The notes: generated from the letters alone by a model not told the origin. 64,000 nucleotides of DNA from Clostridium beijerinckii (GCA_003129525.1 CP029329.1:337001-401000), one strand, 5' to 3'. Shown: positions 28,315 through 37,374, counted from the stretch's first letter. Numbers and translations: made by a program.

Positions 28315-28460
28315 TAAAAAAAATAACAAACCAATATATTGTATATATTTTGTACCATCTCAACACATTCTAACCACCTATAGTATTAACCATAAGTACG
28401 TTGTATCAGCATAGTATGGTTCAGAATAGACTCATATATTGACTAGTTATTTTTTTAATA
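28315..28460. repeat. Long MITE-like AGGCATATG-family element
   Basis: The ends AAAAAAATAACAAACCAATA and, reversed, AAAAAAATAACTAGTCAATA are inverted repeats; weaker pairing continues inward (TATTTTGTACCATC against TATTCTGAACCATAC). At about 146 bp it is the longest copy in the window. It sits between the VanW and GH25 genes and has no coding potential. Confidence 0.65.
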
Positions 28461-28468
28461 TACCTTAT

Positions 28469-29410
28469 CTATAAATTTACTTTAGCACGTGTTTTAGATG
28501 TTTCTCCATCATAATCAAAAGCTTCAATTGTAACTTCTATAGGAATATTTTTTTGAACATTTAATTTATTTCTAGTTATCAAATAATTTGTAGCATTTTC
28601 ATCAACTGTACCTACCCATTCTTTATTTACAAAAATATTATATCCTAACAAATCTACATCTTTATTCTTATTCCAAGAAACATATATGTTTCCATTTTCG
28701 AATCTTCCTCGTAAACCAGTAACAACATCAGGTTGAGTTAATAGATCTATATTATCTGGGCCCCAATTTGCATCAACTGGATTTCCAATTCCCGAAACAG
28801 TTGCATCTTCACTATATTGCCATATTCTCCATCTAGTCCATCCTCCAGCATTTGGCGGAAATTTAGGATTAATAGGAATCTTTGTATACATAGCAATCCA
28901 TAATGGCATATTCTTTAAAGGATAACCACGTCCTGGAATATAGAAATTATCATAACGTTCTATAAAATCTACTCCTGTGTAAATCATAAGTCTTCTTCTA
29001 GTTTTTCTTTCAAATCTTTTTCTAAATCTATCAATCCAATCAATTAATGTTTTTGTAGATATTGATTTATCTGTAGGTGCTTCTACATCTATAACAGGAA
29101 ATAAATCTCCATAATCTTTGTTTCCAAATCCCTCCTGCAGTATATTTATAAAATCATCACATTGTCTATCAGCATCAGTCAAATCATAAGATGGTAATGA
29201 AAAATGATATGCTCCAACAGGAATTCCATAGTTTCTACTAGCAGCTGCAAATTCCACGAATTTTTTATCAGGTCTAAATCTTCCTGTTGCTGATCCTGAA
29301 GCTCTTAAATATAAAAAATCTACTTTCGTTGCCAGTATATCAAATTGAACACTTTGGGTATATTCATTTATATCTACTCCAAAACGACTATTAGGGTTTT
29401 TATCTTGCAT
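28469..29410 (-). CDS. Glycoside hydrolase family 25 lysozyme-like protein with C-terminal FN3-like domain
   Basis: GH25 enzymes hydrolyse the MurNAc-GlcNAc bond of peptidoglycan. The N-terminal ~215 residues form the GH25 barrel: GVDINEYT (11-18), FLYLRASGSATG, GAYHFSLPS, catalytic DxE in VIDVEAP (near 108) and WQYSEDATVSGIG. The last ~85 residues (GLRGRFENGNIYVSWNKNKDVDLLGYNIFVN) look like a fibronectin type III module. There is no signal peptide, unlike most secreted lysozymes. GGAGGAAAT precedes the ATG. It may act in spores or be released by lysis. It follows a two-component system on the same strand. Confidence 0.85.
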   Translation of the reverse strand: MQDKNPNSRFGVDINEYTQSVQFDILATKVDFLYLRASGSATGRFRPDKKFVEFAAASRNYGIPVGAYHFSLPSYDLTDADRQCDDFINILQEGFGNKDYGDLFPVIDVEAPTDKSISTKTLIDWIDRFRKRFERKTRRRLMIYTGVDFIERYDNFYIPGRGYPLKNMPLWIAMYTKIPINPKFPPNAGGWTRWRIWQYSEDATVSGIGNPVDANWGPDNIDLLTQPDVVTGLRGRFENGNIYVSWNKNKDVDLLGYNIFVNKEWVGTVDENATNYLITRNKLNVQKNIPIEVTIEAFDYDGETSKTRAKVNL

Positions 29411-29489
29411 ATTTCCTCCGACTAAAAAAATACTTCTCTACTATAAATATTAACTTACTTCAAAAAAAGTACCTATAATTATAAATTAA

Positions 29490-30998
29490 TTATAAGTTTA
29501 GTTGTACATAGAAGCTTATATTATCTCCTACTGATTCAGCCCATATCTTACCTTCATGTAATTCTACTATATTCTTTGAAATTGCAAGCCCAAGCCCAGA
29601 TCCTCCCGTATTAGTATTTCTTGATTCATCTAGTCTATAAAATCTATCAAATAATTTCTCTGCTTTTTCCTTTGAAAGATGATCTCCTTTGTTTCTAAAG
29701 ACTACAATTACAGTATTATTTTTTTCATATAAGCCTATTAATATTTCTCCTGGTTTATATGAATATTTTATTGCATTAGTTATTAAATTCTCAAATACTC
29801 TAAGCATTTTTAAGGTATCTATTAAAACAGATATCTTTTCCGTTTCAAATTTTCTATATACTGTCAATTTATTTTCATCAAATAGTGGTGTTAATTCCTC
29901 TATTAGTTGCGATAAAAACTCTGATAAATTAACTTTAGTTTTTGTTAATGTTATTCCATTATTATTTAGCTTAGTATATTCAAACAAATCCTCAATTAGT
30001 AATTTTAGCCTTTCCGCTTTATTAAATGCTATATTTAAATATTCCTTCATTTCCTCTTCATCTTTATACCTGTTTTGAATTACAAGTCCTATATACCCCA
30101 TTACGGATGTTAGAGGGGTTCTTAAATCATGAGAAACGTTCGTTATTAGATCTGTTTTTGTTTTCTCCGCATCTCTTTCTGCATTAATTTTTTCTCCTAT
30201 TTCTGTAGCCATATAATTAATATTATAAGCTATATTCTTAATTTCATCTGTACCTTTTTCTTTTATTCTATAGCTTAAATTTCCACTTGCTATTATTTTA
30301 AGACCAAGTGCAATTTCATCTAAATACTTCATTTTGTTATTTGTTATAATAACAAAAGAAACTATAAATACTATAAATGTTAGAATCAATGCTAAAGATG
30401 AATTTGATGTATTAATTGTATTATATTTTATGGTTGCCTCTGGAATTTTTGAATATATCAAATAAATTCTTTCACTCCCCACTTTCAATGGCATTATATA
30501 ATTTTTCTCTTTTACTTCTCCAATTTTTTCATAATTTACATTTGTCATGGCACTTTTTAATGCACTATAAATATCTATATTTTCTTCAACTACATTTGTG
30601 GTTTTGTATAATACTTTTCCATCCAAATCTGTTATATAGCTTTTATCACTACTTGATACATTTTCTAAAATCTTATTAACTCTATCCTTATCTTCTAAAC
30701 TTAGATTTTTTTCTAACTCTATTTGTTTAGCTAAATTACTAGCTCCTCTTTCAATAGAATCATAATCATATGTTATTTTAGGCTCTGTATATTCTCTTTT
30801 CAAAAGATTATTTGTAAAATTATAAAAAATAAATGATATCAAAAAACATATTCCAATAACCATCATAAGTTCAAATCTAATACTCTTTTTAATCTTTTTC
30901 TTCGTACTGCTAACTAGCTGTTCAATACGTTTTACTATCTTTAAATCTGATATATTATAGTTTGAATTTATATGTTTTTGAGAATTATTATTTTTCAA
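29490..30998 (-). CDS. Sensor histidine kinase (VanS-like)
   Basis: This 502-residue membrane kinase has two transmembrane helices (about 41-65 and 200-220) around an extracellular sensor domain of about 135 residues. A HAMP segment (YLDEIALGLKIIASGNLSYRIKEKG) is followed by the HisKA motif NVSHDLRTPLTSVMGY with the phosphorylated histidine near residue 290. The ATP-binding motifs are ENLITNAIKYS and GGSGLGLAISK. The start is a TTG overlapping the response regulator gene by 11 bp, so the pair is coupled. The family includes VanS, but no vancomycin resistance genes are linked; the signal is unknown. Confidence 0.93.
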   Translation of the reverse strand: MKNNNSQKHINSNYNISDLKIVKRIEQLVSSTKKKIKKSIRFELMMVIGICFLISFIFYNFTNNLLKREYTEPKITYDYDSIERGASNLAKQIELEKNLSLEDKDRVNKILENVSSSDKSYITDLDGKVLYKTTNVVEENIDIYSALKSAMTNVNYEKIGEVKEKNYIMPLKVGSERIYLIYSKIPEATIKYNTINTSNSSLALILTFIVFIVSFVIITNNKMKYLDEIALGLKIIASGNLSYRIKEKGTDEIKNIAYNINYMATEIGEKINAERDAEKTKTDLITNVSHDLRTPLTSVMGYIGLVIQNRYKDEEEMKEYLNIAFNKAERLKLLIEDLFEYTKLNNNGITLTKTKVNLSEFLSQLIEELTPLFDENKLTVYRKFETEKISVLIDTLKMLRVFENLITNAIKYSYKPGEILIGLYEKNNTVIVVFRNKGDHLSKEKAEKLFDRFYRLDESRNTNTGGSGLGLAISKNIVELHEGKIWAESVGDNISFYVQLNL

Positions 30999-31695
30999 TT
31001 TTATATCCTACCCCCCAAACAGTTTTTATGAATCTAGGACTTCTTGGATTTTCCTCAATTTTCTCTCTTATTTTTCTTATATGCACCATAACGGTATTAT
31101 CTGATGTCATAAATTCTTGATTCCAAACACTCTCATAAATATTTTCTATGGAAAATACTTTCCCTCGACTTTGTGCAAGCAATAATAAAATATCAAATTC
31201 TGTTGGAGTAAGTTTTAACAGATTATCTCCTAGTAACACTTCATGAGTTTCTAAATTTATAACTAAATCATCTATGTGAATTATATTATTATCATCTTCT
31301 GATAATAAATCTATTTTCTTGCTAAACTTATGAAACCTTCTAAGTTGAGATTTTACCCGGGCAATGAGTTCCAATGGATTAAATGGTTTTGTTAAATAAT
31401 CATCAGCTCCCATATTAAGTCCTAATATTTTATCTATATCTTCACTTTTAGCTGATAACATTATTATAGGCATTTCTTTCAACTCTCTAATTTTCAAGCA
31501 AGCCTCTATTCCATTTAAATTAGGCATCATAACATCCAAAATTATTAAATCCACATCATTTTCTTGTAGCAAATTAATTGCTTCTAACCCATCACAAGCT
31601 TGTATGGTATCATATCCATCACTCTTAAGATATATATCAACTAAATCCCTTATTTCCTTCTCGTCATCAACAATCAAAATAGTTCCCTTTTCCAA
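30988..31695 (-). CDS. OmpR/VanR-family response regulator
   Basis: A 235-residue DNA-binding response regulator paired with the overlapping histidine kinase. The receiver domain (1-120) has the acidic pocket DDE (10-12), the phospho-acceptor Asp in LIILDVMMPN (near 54), the Thr/Ser position in IIMLSAKSE and the conserved Lys in LTKPFNP. The winged-helix domain (about 140-235) ends with TVMVHIRKIREKIEENPRSPRFIKTVWGVGYK. The start is a TTG eight bases after AGGAG. Targets are unknown; the GH25 and VanW genes downstream on the same strand are possible ones. Confidence 0.95.
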   Translation of the reverse strand: MEKGTILIVDDEKEIRDLVDIYLKSDGYDTIQACDGLEAINLLQENDVDLIILDVMMPNLNGIEACLKIRELKEMPIIMLSAKSEDIDKILGLNMGADDYLTKPFNPLELIARVKSQLRRFHKFSKKIDLLSEDDNNIIHIDDLVINLETHEVLLGDNLLKLTPTEFDILLLLAQSRGKVFSIENIYESVWNQEFMTSDNTVMVHIRKIREKIEENPRSPRFIKTVWGVGYKIEK

Positions 31696-31971
31696 AATGC
31701 CATCTCCTATCTAACTTTTTATTTTACTTAATAACTTTCATACTAAACTTTATTTTAATCTTAAAATCTTTACTTATTTTTAGTATTTATTCCTTTTATG
31801 GATTTCAAAATATTCTCTATTTAATTTTTACTATAATTCAATTTTAACTTAAATACCTTAAAAAAATCATCAAAAATTCTTAATACTTTCTAAAATATAT
31901 TTCTAAATATAATTGATTTATATATTGTGTATTTGGCGAATTAGTTAATAACTTACGATTCTTGAAAATTG

Positions 31972-32182
31972 AATAAACTACCGAAATGAAGGTCATGCAT
32001 TTGTTCGGGTTACTGAGGATTTAGCTGTGAATTTCTAGCAGCAGAAGTTGTACCCATTTCCACATGTTCCCAATATACATTGGGATAAGTAAAAACGGAA
32101 CAACTTCTACTGAAGAAATATCTACAGCTAAATCCTCTGATGTAACGCCTCCACAAAAGCATAACCTTCATTTCGGTTTATT
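31972..32182. repeat. 211-bp near-palindromic inverted repeat
   Basis: Two arms of roughly 85-90 bases pair almost completely: for example CCGAAATGAAGG with CCTTCATTTCGG, GAGGATTTAGCTGT with ACAGCTAAATCCTC, and AGAAGTTGT with ACAACTTCT. A small perfect hairpin (TCCCAAT/ATTGGGA, 32068-32085) sits at the tip. It lies between the ABC-F gene and the response regulator, 69 bp after the former's stop. The rest of the 555-bp gap (31696-31971) is AT-rich and holds the two-component promoter. It is probably a foldback MITE or a long hairpin RNA; no coding frame is convincing. Confidence 0.8.
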
Positions 32183-32250
32183 AGTAGTAAACTTAAATTT
32201 TTACATTACTGCAAGTCTTTTTATATTTCGCAATACCCGTATTTTTAGTA

Positions 32251-34170
32251 CTAGTTTGAACTTTCTTCCCACTCTTCGTAGAGCTTTTCTATAATCTTTT
32301 CAAGAACTTTAATTTCTTTACTTACTTTTTCACTTTCAACTGGGTTTGAGTAAATTTCTTCTTTACAAAGTTCTTCTTGTAACTTTTCAAGAGCCTCTTC
32401 ATTTGTACTTATATTATTTTCTATAGTCTTAATCTCATTTTGTTTGGCTTTAGTTTCTTTATCTAAAGCTTTTTTCTTTTTCTTTTCTTCATTTAATTGA
32501 GTTTTAGTTTTTCCTGTTGCTAAACCTTCATAACTTTCAAATCTTTGAGGATTCTTTTTCTTTTCGGTATAATAGGTATAATTACCAAGATATTCTTGAA
32601 CACCATCTTCTTGTAATTCTAATATTCTATGAATTACTTTATTTAAAAAATATCTATCATGTGAGATTACAATTAATGTACCTTCATAACTTAATATTGC
32701 TTCCTCAAGTGCTTCTCTAGATGGAATATCCAAGTGATTTGTAGGTTCATCTAACAGAAGTAAATTTGATTTTGACAGCATTAATTTCAAAAGATTTATT
32801 CTACATCTTTCTCCACCACTTAATTTATTTATCTCTTTAAATACATCGTCACCTCTAAAAAGGAAAGAACCAAGAAATCCCCTAAGTTCACTTGTAGTTA
32901 GTTCAGGAAAATCGTCCCATACTTCATTTAATACTGTTTTATCTTGATTAAGATTAGATTGTTCTTGATCATAATAACCAACATTAACATTTACACCTAA
33001 TACTTTAATTCCAGAATCACTTTTAATTTTATCCATTATTATATTGAAAAGAGTAGTTTTACCACGTCCATTTTCACCTATTAATGCAATCTTTTCTCCT
33101 CTTTTTAAGTCAAAAGATAAGTTGGAAAATAACTTTTTATCAACATAACTCTTAGCTAAATTTTCAATATGAAGTACATCATATCCACTTTTAACTGATG
33201 GTTCAAATTTAATTTTTGATGCAGCTTTTTCTTTATCTGGAGCATCTATAATTTCCATTTTATCAAGTGCTTTTTCTCTGCTTTCAGCTGCCTTTATACT
33301 TTTCTCTCTATTAAATGATCTAAATTTTTCTATTATTGCTTCTTGCCTTTTAATTTCTGATTGTTGCAGATTATAAGCTTTTAATTTAGAATCATGATCC
33401 TTTTTCATTAATTCTAAGGATTTGGTATATGGTGCATTATAACAATTCACATGACCATTTATAACTTGAAAGGTACCTGTTGTTACAGAATCCAGGAAAA
33501 ATCTATCATGGGAAATTACAATTACAGTACCTTTATAAGTTTTTAAATATTCTTCTAACCATTCAATTGCTTCTAAGTCCAAATGATTAGTAGGTTCGTC
33601 AAGTAACAATATATCTGGGTTTAAAAGTAGTAGCTTACAAAGAGCAACTCTAGTTTTTTGTCCTCCACTTAAGGTTGAAATCAATTTATCAAAATCATTC
33701 TCTGTAAACCCAAGTCCTTTAATTACACGAGATATTTCGCCTTTATATGTATATCCGCCTCTATTTTCATAAAGGTCTTGAGCTGTTCCATAATCTTTTA
33801 TGATTTTTTCATGATAAGCCGCATTCTTTTCATCATAAGGCTCATTCATTTTTACTTCTAAACTTATAATTTTATTTTCTAATTTTGTAAGATCTTCAAA
33901 GACAAGTAACATTTCATCATAAATTGTATTACATGAATCTAATGCTAAATGTTGAGCAAGATATCCTAAAGACTTATTTTTATCTATAAAAACTTCTCCA
34001 TCATCTTGAGTAAGTTCTTTTGAAAGTATTTTAAACAAAGTTGTTTTTCCCTCTCCGTTTGAACCTATTATTCCAACTTTGTCGCCTTCATTAATTGAAA
34101 ATGTTATGTCCTTTAAAATCGTATTTATCCCATAACTTTTACATATATTTTTACAACTTAAAACAATCAT
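32251..34170 (-). CDS. ABC-F family ATPase (YdiF/Uup type)
   Basis: ABC-F proteins have two fused ATPase domains and no membrane part; they act on the ribosome as translation factors or antibiotic-protection proteins. The 639-residue protein has Walker A GSNGEGKTT (about 36-44) and GENGRGKTT (about 358), signatures LSGGQKTR and LSGGERCR, and Walker B LLLDEPTNHLD in both halves. The linker between halves is rich in charged residues (KRQEAIIEKFRSF), and a C-terminal coiled coil (about 550-639) follows. This matches housekeeping YdiF rather than a known resistance subtype. GGAGGATAAAAG precedes the ATG. A TetR regulator is divergent. Confidence 0.93.
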   Translation of the reverse strand: MIVLSCKNICKSYGINTILKDITFSINEGDKVGIIGSNGEGKTTLFKILSKELTQDDGEVFIDKNKSLGYLAQHLALDSCNTIYDEMLLVFEDLTKLENKIISLEVKMNEPYDEKNAAYHEKIIKDYGTAQDLYENRGGYTYKGEISRVIKGLGFTENDFDKLISTLSGGQKTRVALCKLLLLNPDILLLDEPTNHLDLEAIEWLEEYLKTYKGTVIVISHDRFFLDSVTTGTFQVINGHVNCYNAPYTKSLELMKKDHDSKLKAYNLQQSEIKRQEAIIEKFRSFNREKSIKAAESREKALDKMEIIDAPDKEKAASKIKFEPSVKSGYDVLHIENLAKSYVDKKLFSNLSFDLKRGEKIALIGENGRGKTTLFNIIMDKIKSDSGIKVLGVNVNVGYYDQEQSNLNQDKTVLNEVWDDFPELTTSELRGFLGSFLFRGDDVFKEINKLSGGERCRINLLKLMLSKSNLLLLDEPTNHLDIPSREALEEAILSYEGTLIVISHDRYFLNKVIHRILELQEDGVQEYLGNYTYYTEKKKNPQRFESYEGLATGKTKTQLNEEKKKKKALDKETKAKQNEIKTIENNISTNEEALEKLQEELCKEEIYSNPVESEKVSKEIKVLEKIIEKLYEEWEESSN

Positions 34171-34503
34171 CTTTTATCCTCCAGTAGTTTAACTGAAAAT
34201 CTAAAATATGCTTAAAATTCACTTCAAATAATAGTTCAAATGCACATTTTGTTAATTGAACTATTATAACAAGCATAGTTCCAAACTTGATTTTCTTTAA
34301 TAATTATACTATTTTATAAAGGTTATATCAATTCAACTACATTTAAATAAACTTACTAGTCTATTTGAGTCGCCATTTTCTTTCATAGTCCTTAAGCAAA
34401 TATGAATTGAAATTTAAAACATCCATTTGTAAACAAGCATATAATTTTGCTTATTATTTGATTTGCTTTATAATAAGATGAGAGTATTATTAGGAGGCAA
34501 AAG
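34171..34503 (+). promoter_or_regulatory. Divergent promoter region between ABC-F gene and TetR gene
   Basis: No gene is seen. For the plus-strand regulator, TTGCTT (34447-34452) and TATAAT (34469-34474) are spaced by 16 bases, followed by TTAGGAGGC before the ATG. An imperfect repeat AGCATATAATTTTGCT overlaps the -35 and could be an operator. A promoter for the ABC-F gene must lie on the left side but is not distinct. Confidence 0.55.
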
Positions 34504-35118
34504 ATGACTTTAAAGAATGATAAACTAAGCTTTACCACAAAAAAGAAACAATTAAAAGAAAAAGAGTTATTTTTAGCAGCATATAATTTATTTATTGAAA
34601 ATGGCATAGAAAAAACATCTATAGACGATATATCCAAAAATGCTGGAGTTGCAAAAGGAACTTTTTATTTGTATTTTAATGATAAATATGATATTTTAAA
34701 TAAATTAATTCTTCAGAAAAGCAATGAAATCATAAAAGAAGGATTAGCTAAAACAAATGATTTAGGAATTGAAGATTTTAGACAAAGAACATTATTTTTT
34801 ATAGATTATATAGTTAACTATTTAAAATGCAATGTATCCTTACTAAAGCTTATAAATAAGAATATATCCTGGGGATTATATAGAAAAGCTGTAATGACAC
34901 CTGAGGAATATGAAGATGTAAAAAAAGTATTGGATATTTTTATTAAAAATTTAACTGATGAAGGAATGAAAAAAGAAGAAGCCGAAATGACATTATTTAT
35001 GATAATTGAATTAGTTGGTAGCGTGTGCTTTACAACTATTATTTTAAAAGAACCTACAGATATTGAAAGTATAAAGCCAATTTTATTCAAGAAAATTTTA
35101 GCTATGCTAACAATTTGA
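34504..35118 (+). CDS. TetR/AcrR family transcriptional regulator
   Basis: A 204-residue TetR-type repressor. The N-terminal helix-turn-helix spans about residues 15-60, with LFLAAYNLFIENGIEKTSIDDISKNAGVAKGTFYLYFNDKYDIL; the recognition helix is GVAKGTFYLYF. The remaining ~140 residues form the variable ligand-binding and dimer domain. The gene is single, in divergent orientation to the ABC-F gene, and ends in a strong bidirectional terminator. It may control itself or the ABC-F gene; the ligand cannot be told from sequence. Confidence 0.92.
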   Translation: MTLKNDKLSFTTKKKQLKEKELFLAAYNLFIENGIEKTSIDDISKNAGVAKGTFYLYFNDKYDILNKLILQKSNEIIKEGLAKTNDLGIEDFRQRTLFFIDYIVNYLKCNVSLLKLINKNISWGLYRKAVMTPEEYEDVKKVLDIFIKNLTDEGMKKEEAEMTLFMIIELVGSVCFTTIILKEPTDIESIKPILFKKILAMLTI

Positions 35119-35148
35119 ATTTTCTAGATATATAACACCTCGATATTA

Positions 35149-35199
35149 AAAACCTCTAAAAGTTTTGAATTGTTTTATTTCAAAACTTTTAGAGGTTTT
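35149..35199. terminator. Bidirectional terminator between converging genes
   Basis: AAAACCTCTAAAAGTTTTGAA pairs perfectly with its complement around a nine-base loop. T-rich ends on both strands serve the TetR gene (plus) and the Asn-rich gene (minus). Confidence 0.9.
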
Positions 35200-35212
35200 A
35201 TTACATATTATA

Positions 35213-35725
35213 TTAGTAGTTCTTTTCTTTATCACAATATGACAATGTTAATCTTATTAATCGTTTAACAATTACTCTTGCAATTGGACTTGGAATTCTA
35301 TATGAGTAAAGTGTTGCAAAAATTCCCGGATGATTTTGCTCAATTTTTGAATAAATTTTATTAACATTATTATCAGAATGAACTCTTTCAAGGTCTTCTG
35401 TTTCATCTAAATCCAGGTCGAAACCTCTTAATGCATCAAAAGTAGTAGGTATTATATCACTATCTATGTTTATATTAGTATTAGTATTTATATTTGTATT
35501 TGTATTTGTATTAACATTTCTATTGGCAGAATCATAGGACTCACTAGAATAATAGCACAATTGTGGAAGTCCTATTTCAGAAGGAAATAAATCTAAATTA
35601 AGATTATTATTAACATTGTTGCTGAAATCATCACGAAGCTTTTTATTAACAAATGAGAATGGAGCAAATCTAATATCTGTATTATCAAAATTAACTTGAG
35701 ACATATATTTTTGAGCAGGGTTCAT
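35213..35725 (-). CDS. Unknown protein with Asn/Thr dipeptide repeat
   Basis: I do not recognise this 170-residue protein. It opens MNPAQKYMSQVNFDN, has an Asn-rich middle, and then a repeat of Asn-Thr/Asn-Ile dipeptides (about residues 73-90, NVNTNTNTNINTNTNI). An acidic stretch (DLDLDETEDLE) follows. A more ordered basic C-terminus ends SYRIPSPIARVIVKRLIRLTLSYCDKEKNY. The repeat is encoded by hexamer repeats (TATTTG/TATTAG type on the plus strand), which could change length by slippage. AGGAGGTAATATAA gives a strong ribosome site. No signal peptide or membrane helix is seen. Low-complexity Asn proteins in spore-formers are often coat-associated, but that is only a guess here. Confidence 0.75.
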   Translation of the reverse strand: MNPAQKYMSQVNFDNTDIRFAPFSFVNKKLRDDFSNNVNNNLNLDLFPSEIGLPQLCYYSSESYDSANRNVNTNTNTNINTNTNINIDSDIIPTTFDALRGFDLDLDETEDLERVHSDNNVNKIYSKIEQNHPGIFATLYSYRIPSPIARVIVKRLIRLTLSYCDKEKNY

Positions 35726-35826
35726 TTTATATTACCTCCTATAAATAAATATTGTTCACTACTATTAATAATATTCAATATAGCTGTATATAGTACAAAT
35801 TTAAGAAGAAAATATATTAGTTAAGC

Positions 35827-35898
35827 AAGTTAATTCGCATGTACGAGTTAACTAAGTTCAAATATCTGAATATAAAATTTTCACTTTCACTTGAACTT
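35827..35898. repeat. GTTAAC-hairpin dispersed repeat
   Basis: AAGTTAATTCG/CGAGTTAACT forms a hairpin, followed by AAGTTCAA and TTGAACTT as a second inverted pair with ATATAAAATTTTCAC inside. The block AGTTAACTAAGTTC recurs at 43728-43743, so this is a dispersed element. It is in the promoter region of the class V aminotransferase. Confidence 0.65.
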
Positions 35899-35968
35899 TT
35901 TATTATGACTTATACTTAGTGGAACAATAAATATCTTCTAGGAATAATATATATTGGAGGAGATGCAT

Positions 35969-37273
35969 ATGAAGATGGAAAATGAGAAAAACATCAAAGA
36001 TTTATTTATTGGATTAGATGAAAAAGTTTGTGATTCAAATGGACATTGCATAGATGGAATAAACTTTGATAATGCGGCTACTACTCCGCCTATTAAGTCA
36101 AGTATTGAATATATTGGAAAATTGAGCAATACTTATGCTTCCATAGGAAGGGGGACAGGTCAAAAGGCAGAAATAACTACTAATTTATATAAAGAATCTA
36201 AAAATTTCTTGATGAATTTTTTTAATATAAAAGATACAGAGAAGTATGTTGTTATTTATGTTAATAATACTACTGAAGGTATAAATAAATTAGCTAAAAC
36301 CCTTGTAAAAGAGCCAAATGAGATAATATTAACTTCAAGAATGGAGCATCACTCAAACGATTTGCCATGGAGAAGTAGAGGAAATATTGAATATATTGAA
36401 GTTGATGAAAATGGTAGGCTTAAAATTCAAGAATTAGAACAAAAACTAAAAAAAAATTATGGTAGAGTTAAATATGTGTCTCTTACCGGAGCATCTAATG
36501 TTACAGGTTATATTAATGATATTCATTTTATAGCTAAACTAGTTCATAAGTATGATGCTAAATTGATTGTAGATGGCGCACAACTTGTGCCACATAGAAG
36601 AGTTAATATTAGTGGAAACTCAGATGATGAACAAATTGATTTTTTGGTATTTTCATCCCACAAAGTTTATTCTCCTTTTGGCGTTGGAGTGATAATAGGA
36701 TTAAAAGAAGATTTTATAAATTCAAAGCCTGATTATCTAGGAGGTGGAACAGTTGATTTAGTTCTCGATAATGAAGTCACATATCTCCCTCCACCGGATA
36801 AAAATGAAGCTGGGACTCAAAATTTTTTAGGGGTAATGTGCTTGATTAATTCATTAAGGACTATAAATACAATTGGATATGACTATATAGAAAAACATGA
36901 ACATGTCCTTTTAGAGCATACCATCAAAGGACTTAATAGTATTCCTAGCGTAATAAATTATGGAGATACTAAAGATATAAGTGATAGACTTGGAATTGCG
37001 ACTTTTAATATAGAAAACATGTATCATCACGATGTAGCAGAAGTTTTAGCTAAAAAGAAAGGGATTTCTGTAAGACATGGATGGTTTTGTGCCCATCCTT
37101 ATTGCAGAAGATTAATGAATGTAAGTGAAAAAGAAGCAAAAGAATTTCTTGAAAATCCCACAAAAAAAATGTTAGGAATGGTAAGAATAAGCTTTGCACT
37201 ATATAATTCAATTGATGAAGTTAATATTTTTTTAAATGTCCTGGAAGATATTTGCTCAGGAAAAATCAAATAA
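35969..37273 (+). CDS. Class V aminotransferase (cysteine desulfurase-like)
   Basis: A PLP enzyme of the NifS/SufS/Csd fold, 434 residues. Visible features are NFDNAATTPP near the N-terminus, NNTTEGINKLA (PLP phosphate loop), SRMEHHSNDLPW, the ASNVTGYIND strand, LIVDGAQLVPHRRV with the PLP-binding Asp, and the Schiff-base lysine in FSSHKVYSPFGVG (about residue 230). The late GWFCAHPYC holds candidate catalytic cysteines. The ATG at 35969 is six bases after GGAGGAG; the frame's earlier TTG lies in the ribosome site. It stands alone, with no isc or suf scaffold genes, so a role outside general Fe-S assembly is possible. Exact substrate unknown. Confidence 0.85.
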   Translation: MKMENEKNIKDLFIGLDEKVCDSNGHCIDGINFDNAATTPPIKSSIEYIGKLSNTYASIGRGTGQKAEITTNLYKESKNFLMNFFNIKDTEKYVVIYVNNTTEGINKLAKTLVKEPNEIILTSRMEHHSNDLPWRSRGNIEYIEVDENGRLKIQELEQKLKKNYGRVKYVSLTGASNVTGYINDIHFIAKLVHKYDAKLIVDGAQLVPHRRVNISGNSDDEQIDFLVFSSHKVYSPFGVGVIIGLKEDFINSKPDYLGGGTVDLVLDNEVTYLPPPDKNEAGTQNFLGVMCLINSLRTINTIGYDYIEKHEHVLLEHTIKGLNSIPSVINYGDTKDISDRLGIATFNIENMYHHDVAEVLAKKKGISVRHGWFCAHPYCRRLMNVSEKEAKEFLENPTKKMLGMVRISFALYNSIDEVNIFLNVLEDICSGKIK

Positions 37274-37374
37274 AAATCTCAGAATTTAGATTAGTAATTA
37301 ATAATAAAAGTATATCTAATAATTATTATTTCAGCTCTGAATTTAAAAATACTATTAATTATTTATCAAATTTA

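Noticed and set aside
32064-32294. A 76-codon open frame on the plus strand
   Set aside because: It runs through the 211-bp inverted repeat and into the antisense of the ABC-F gene. It has no ribosome site, and the inverted repeat explains the openness.
35461-35515. CRISPR-like repeat at the hexamer run
   Set aside because: It is a coding in-frame hexanucleotide repeat inside the Asn/Thr-rich gene, with no spacers.
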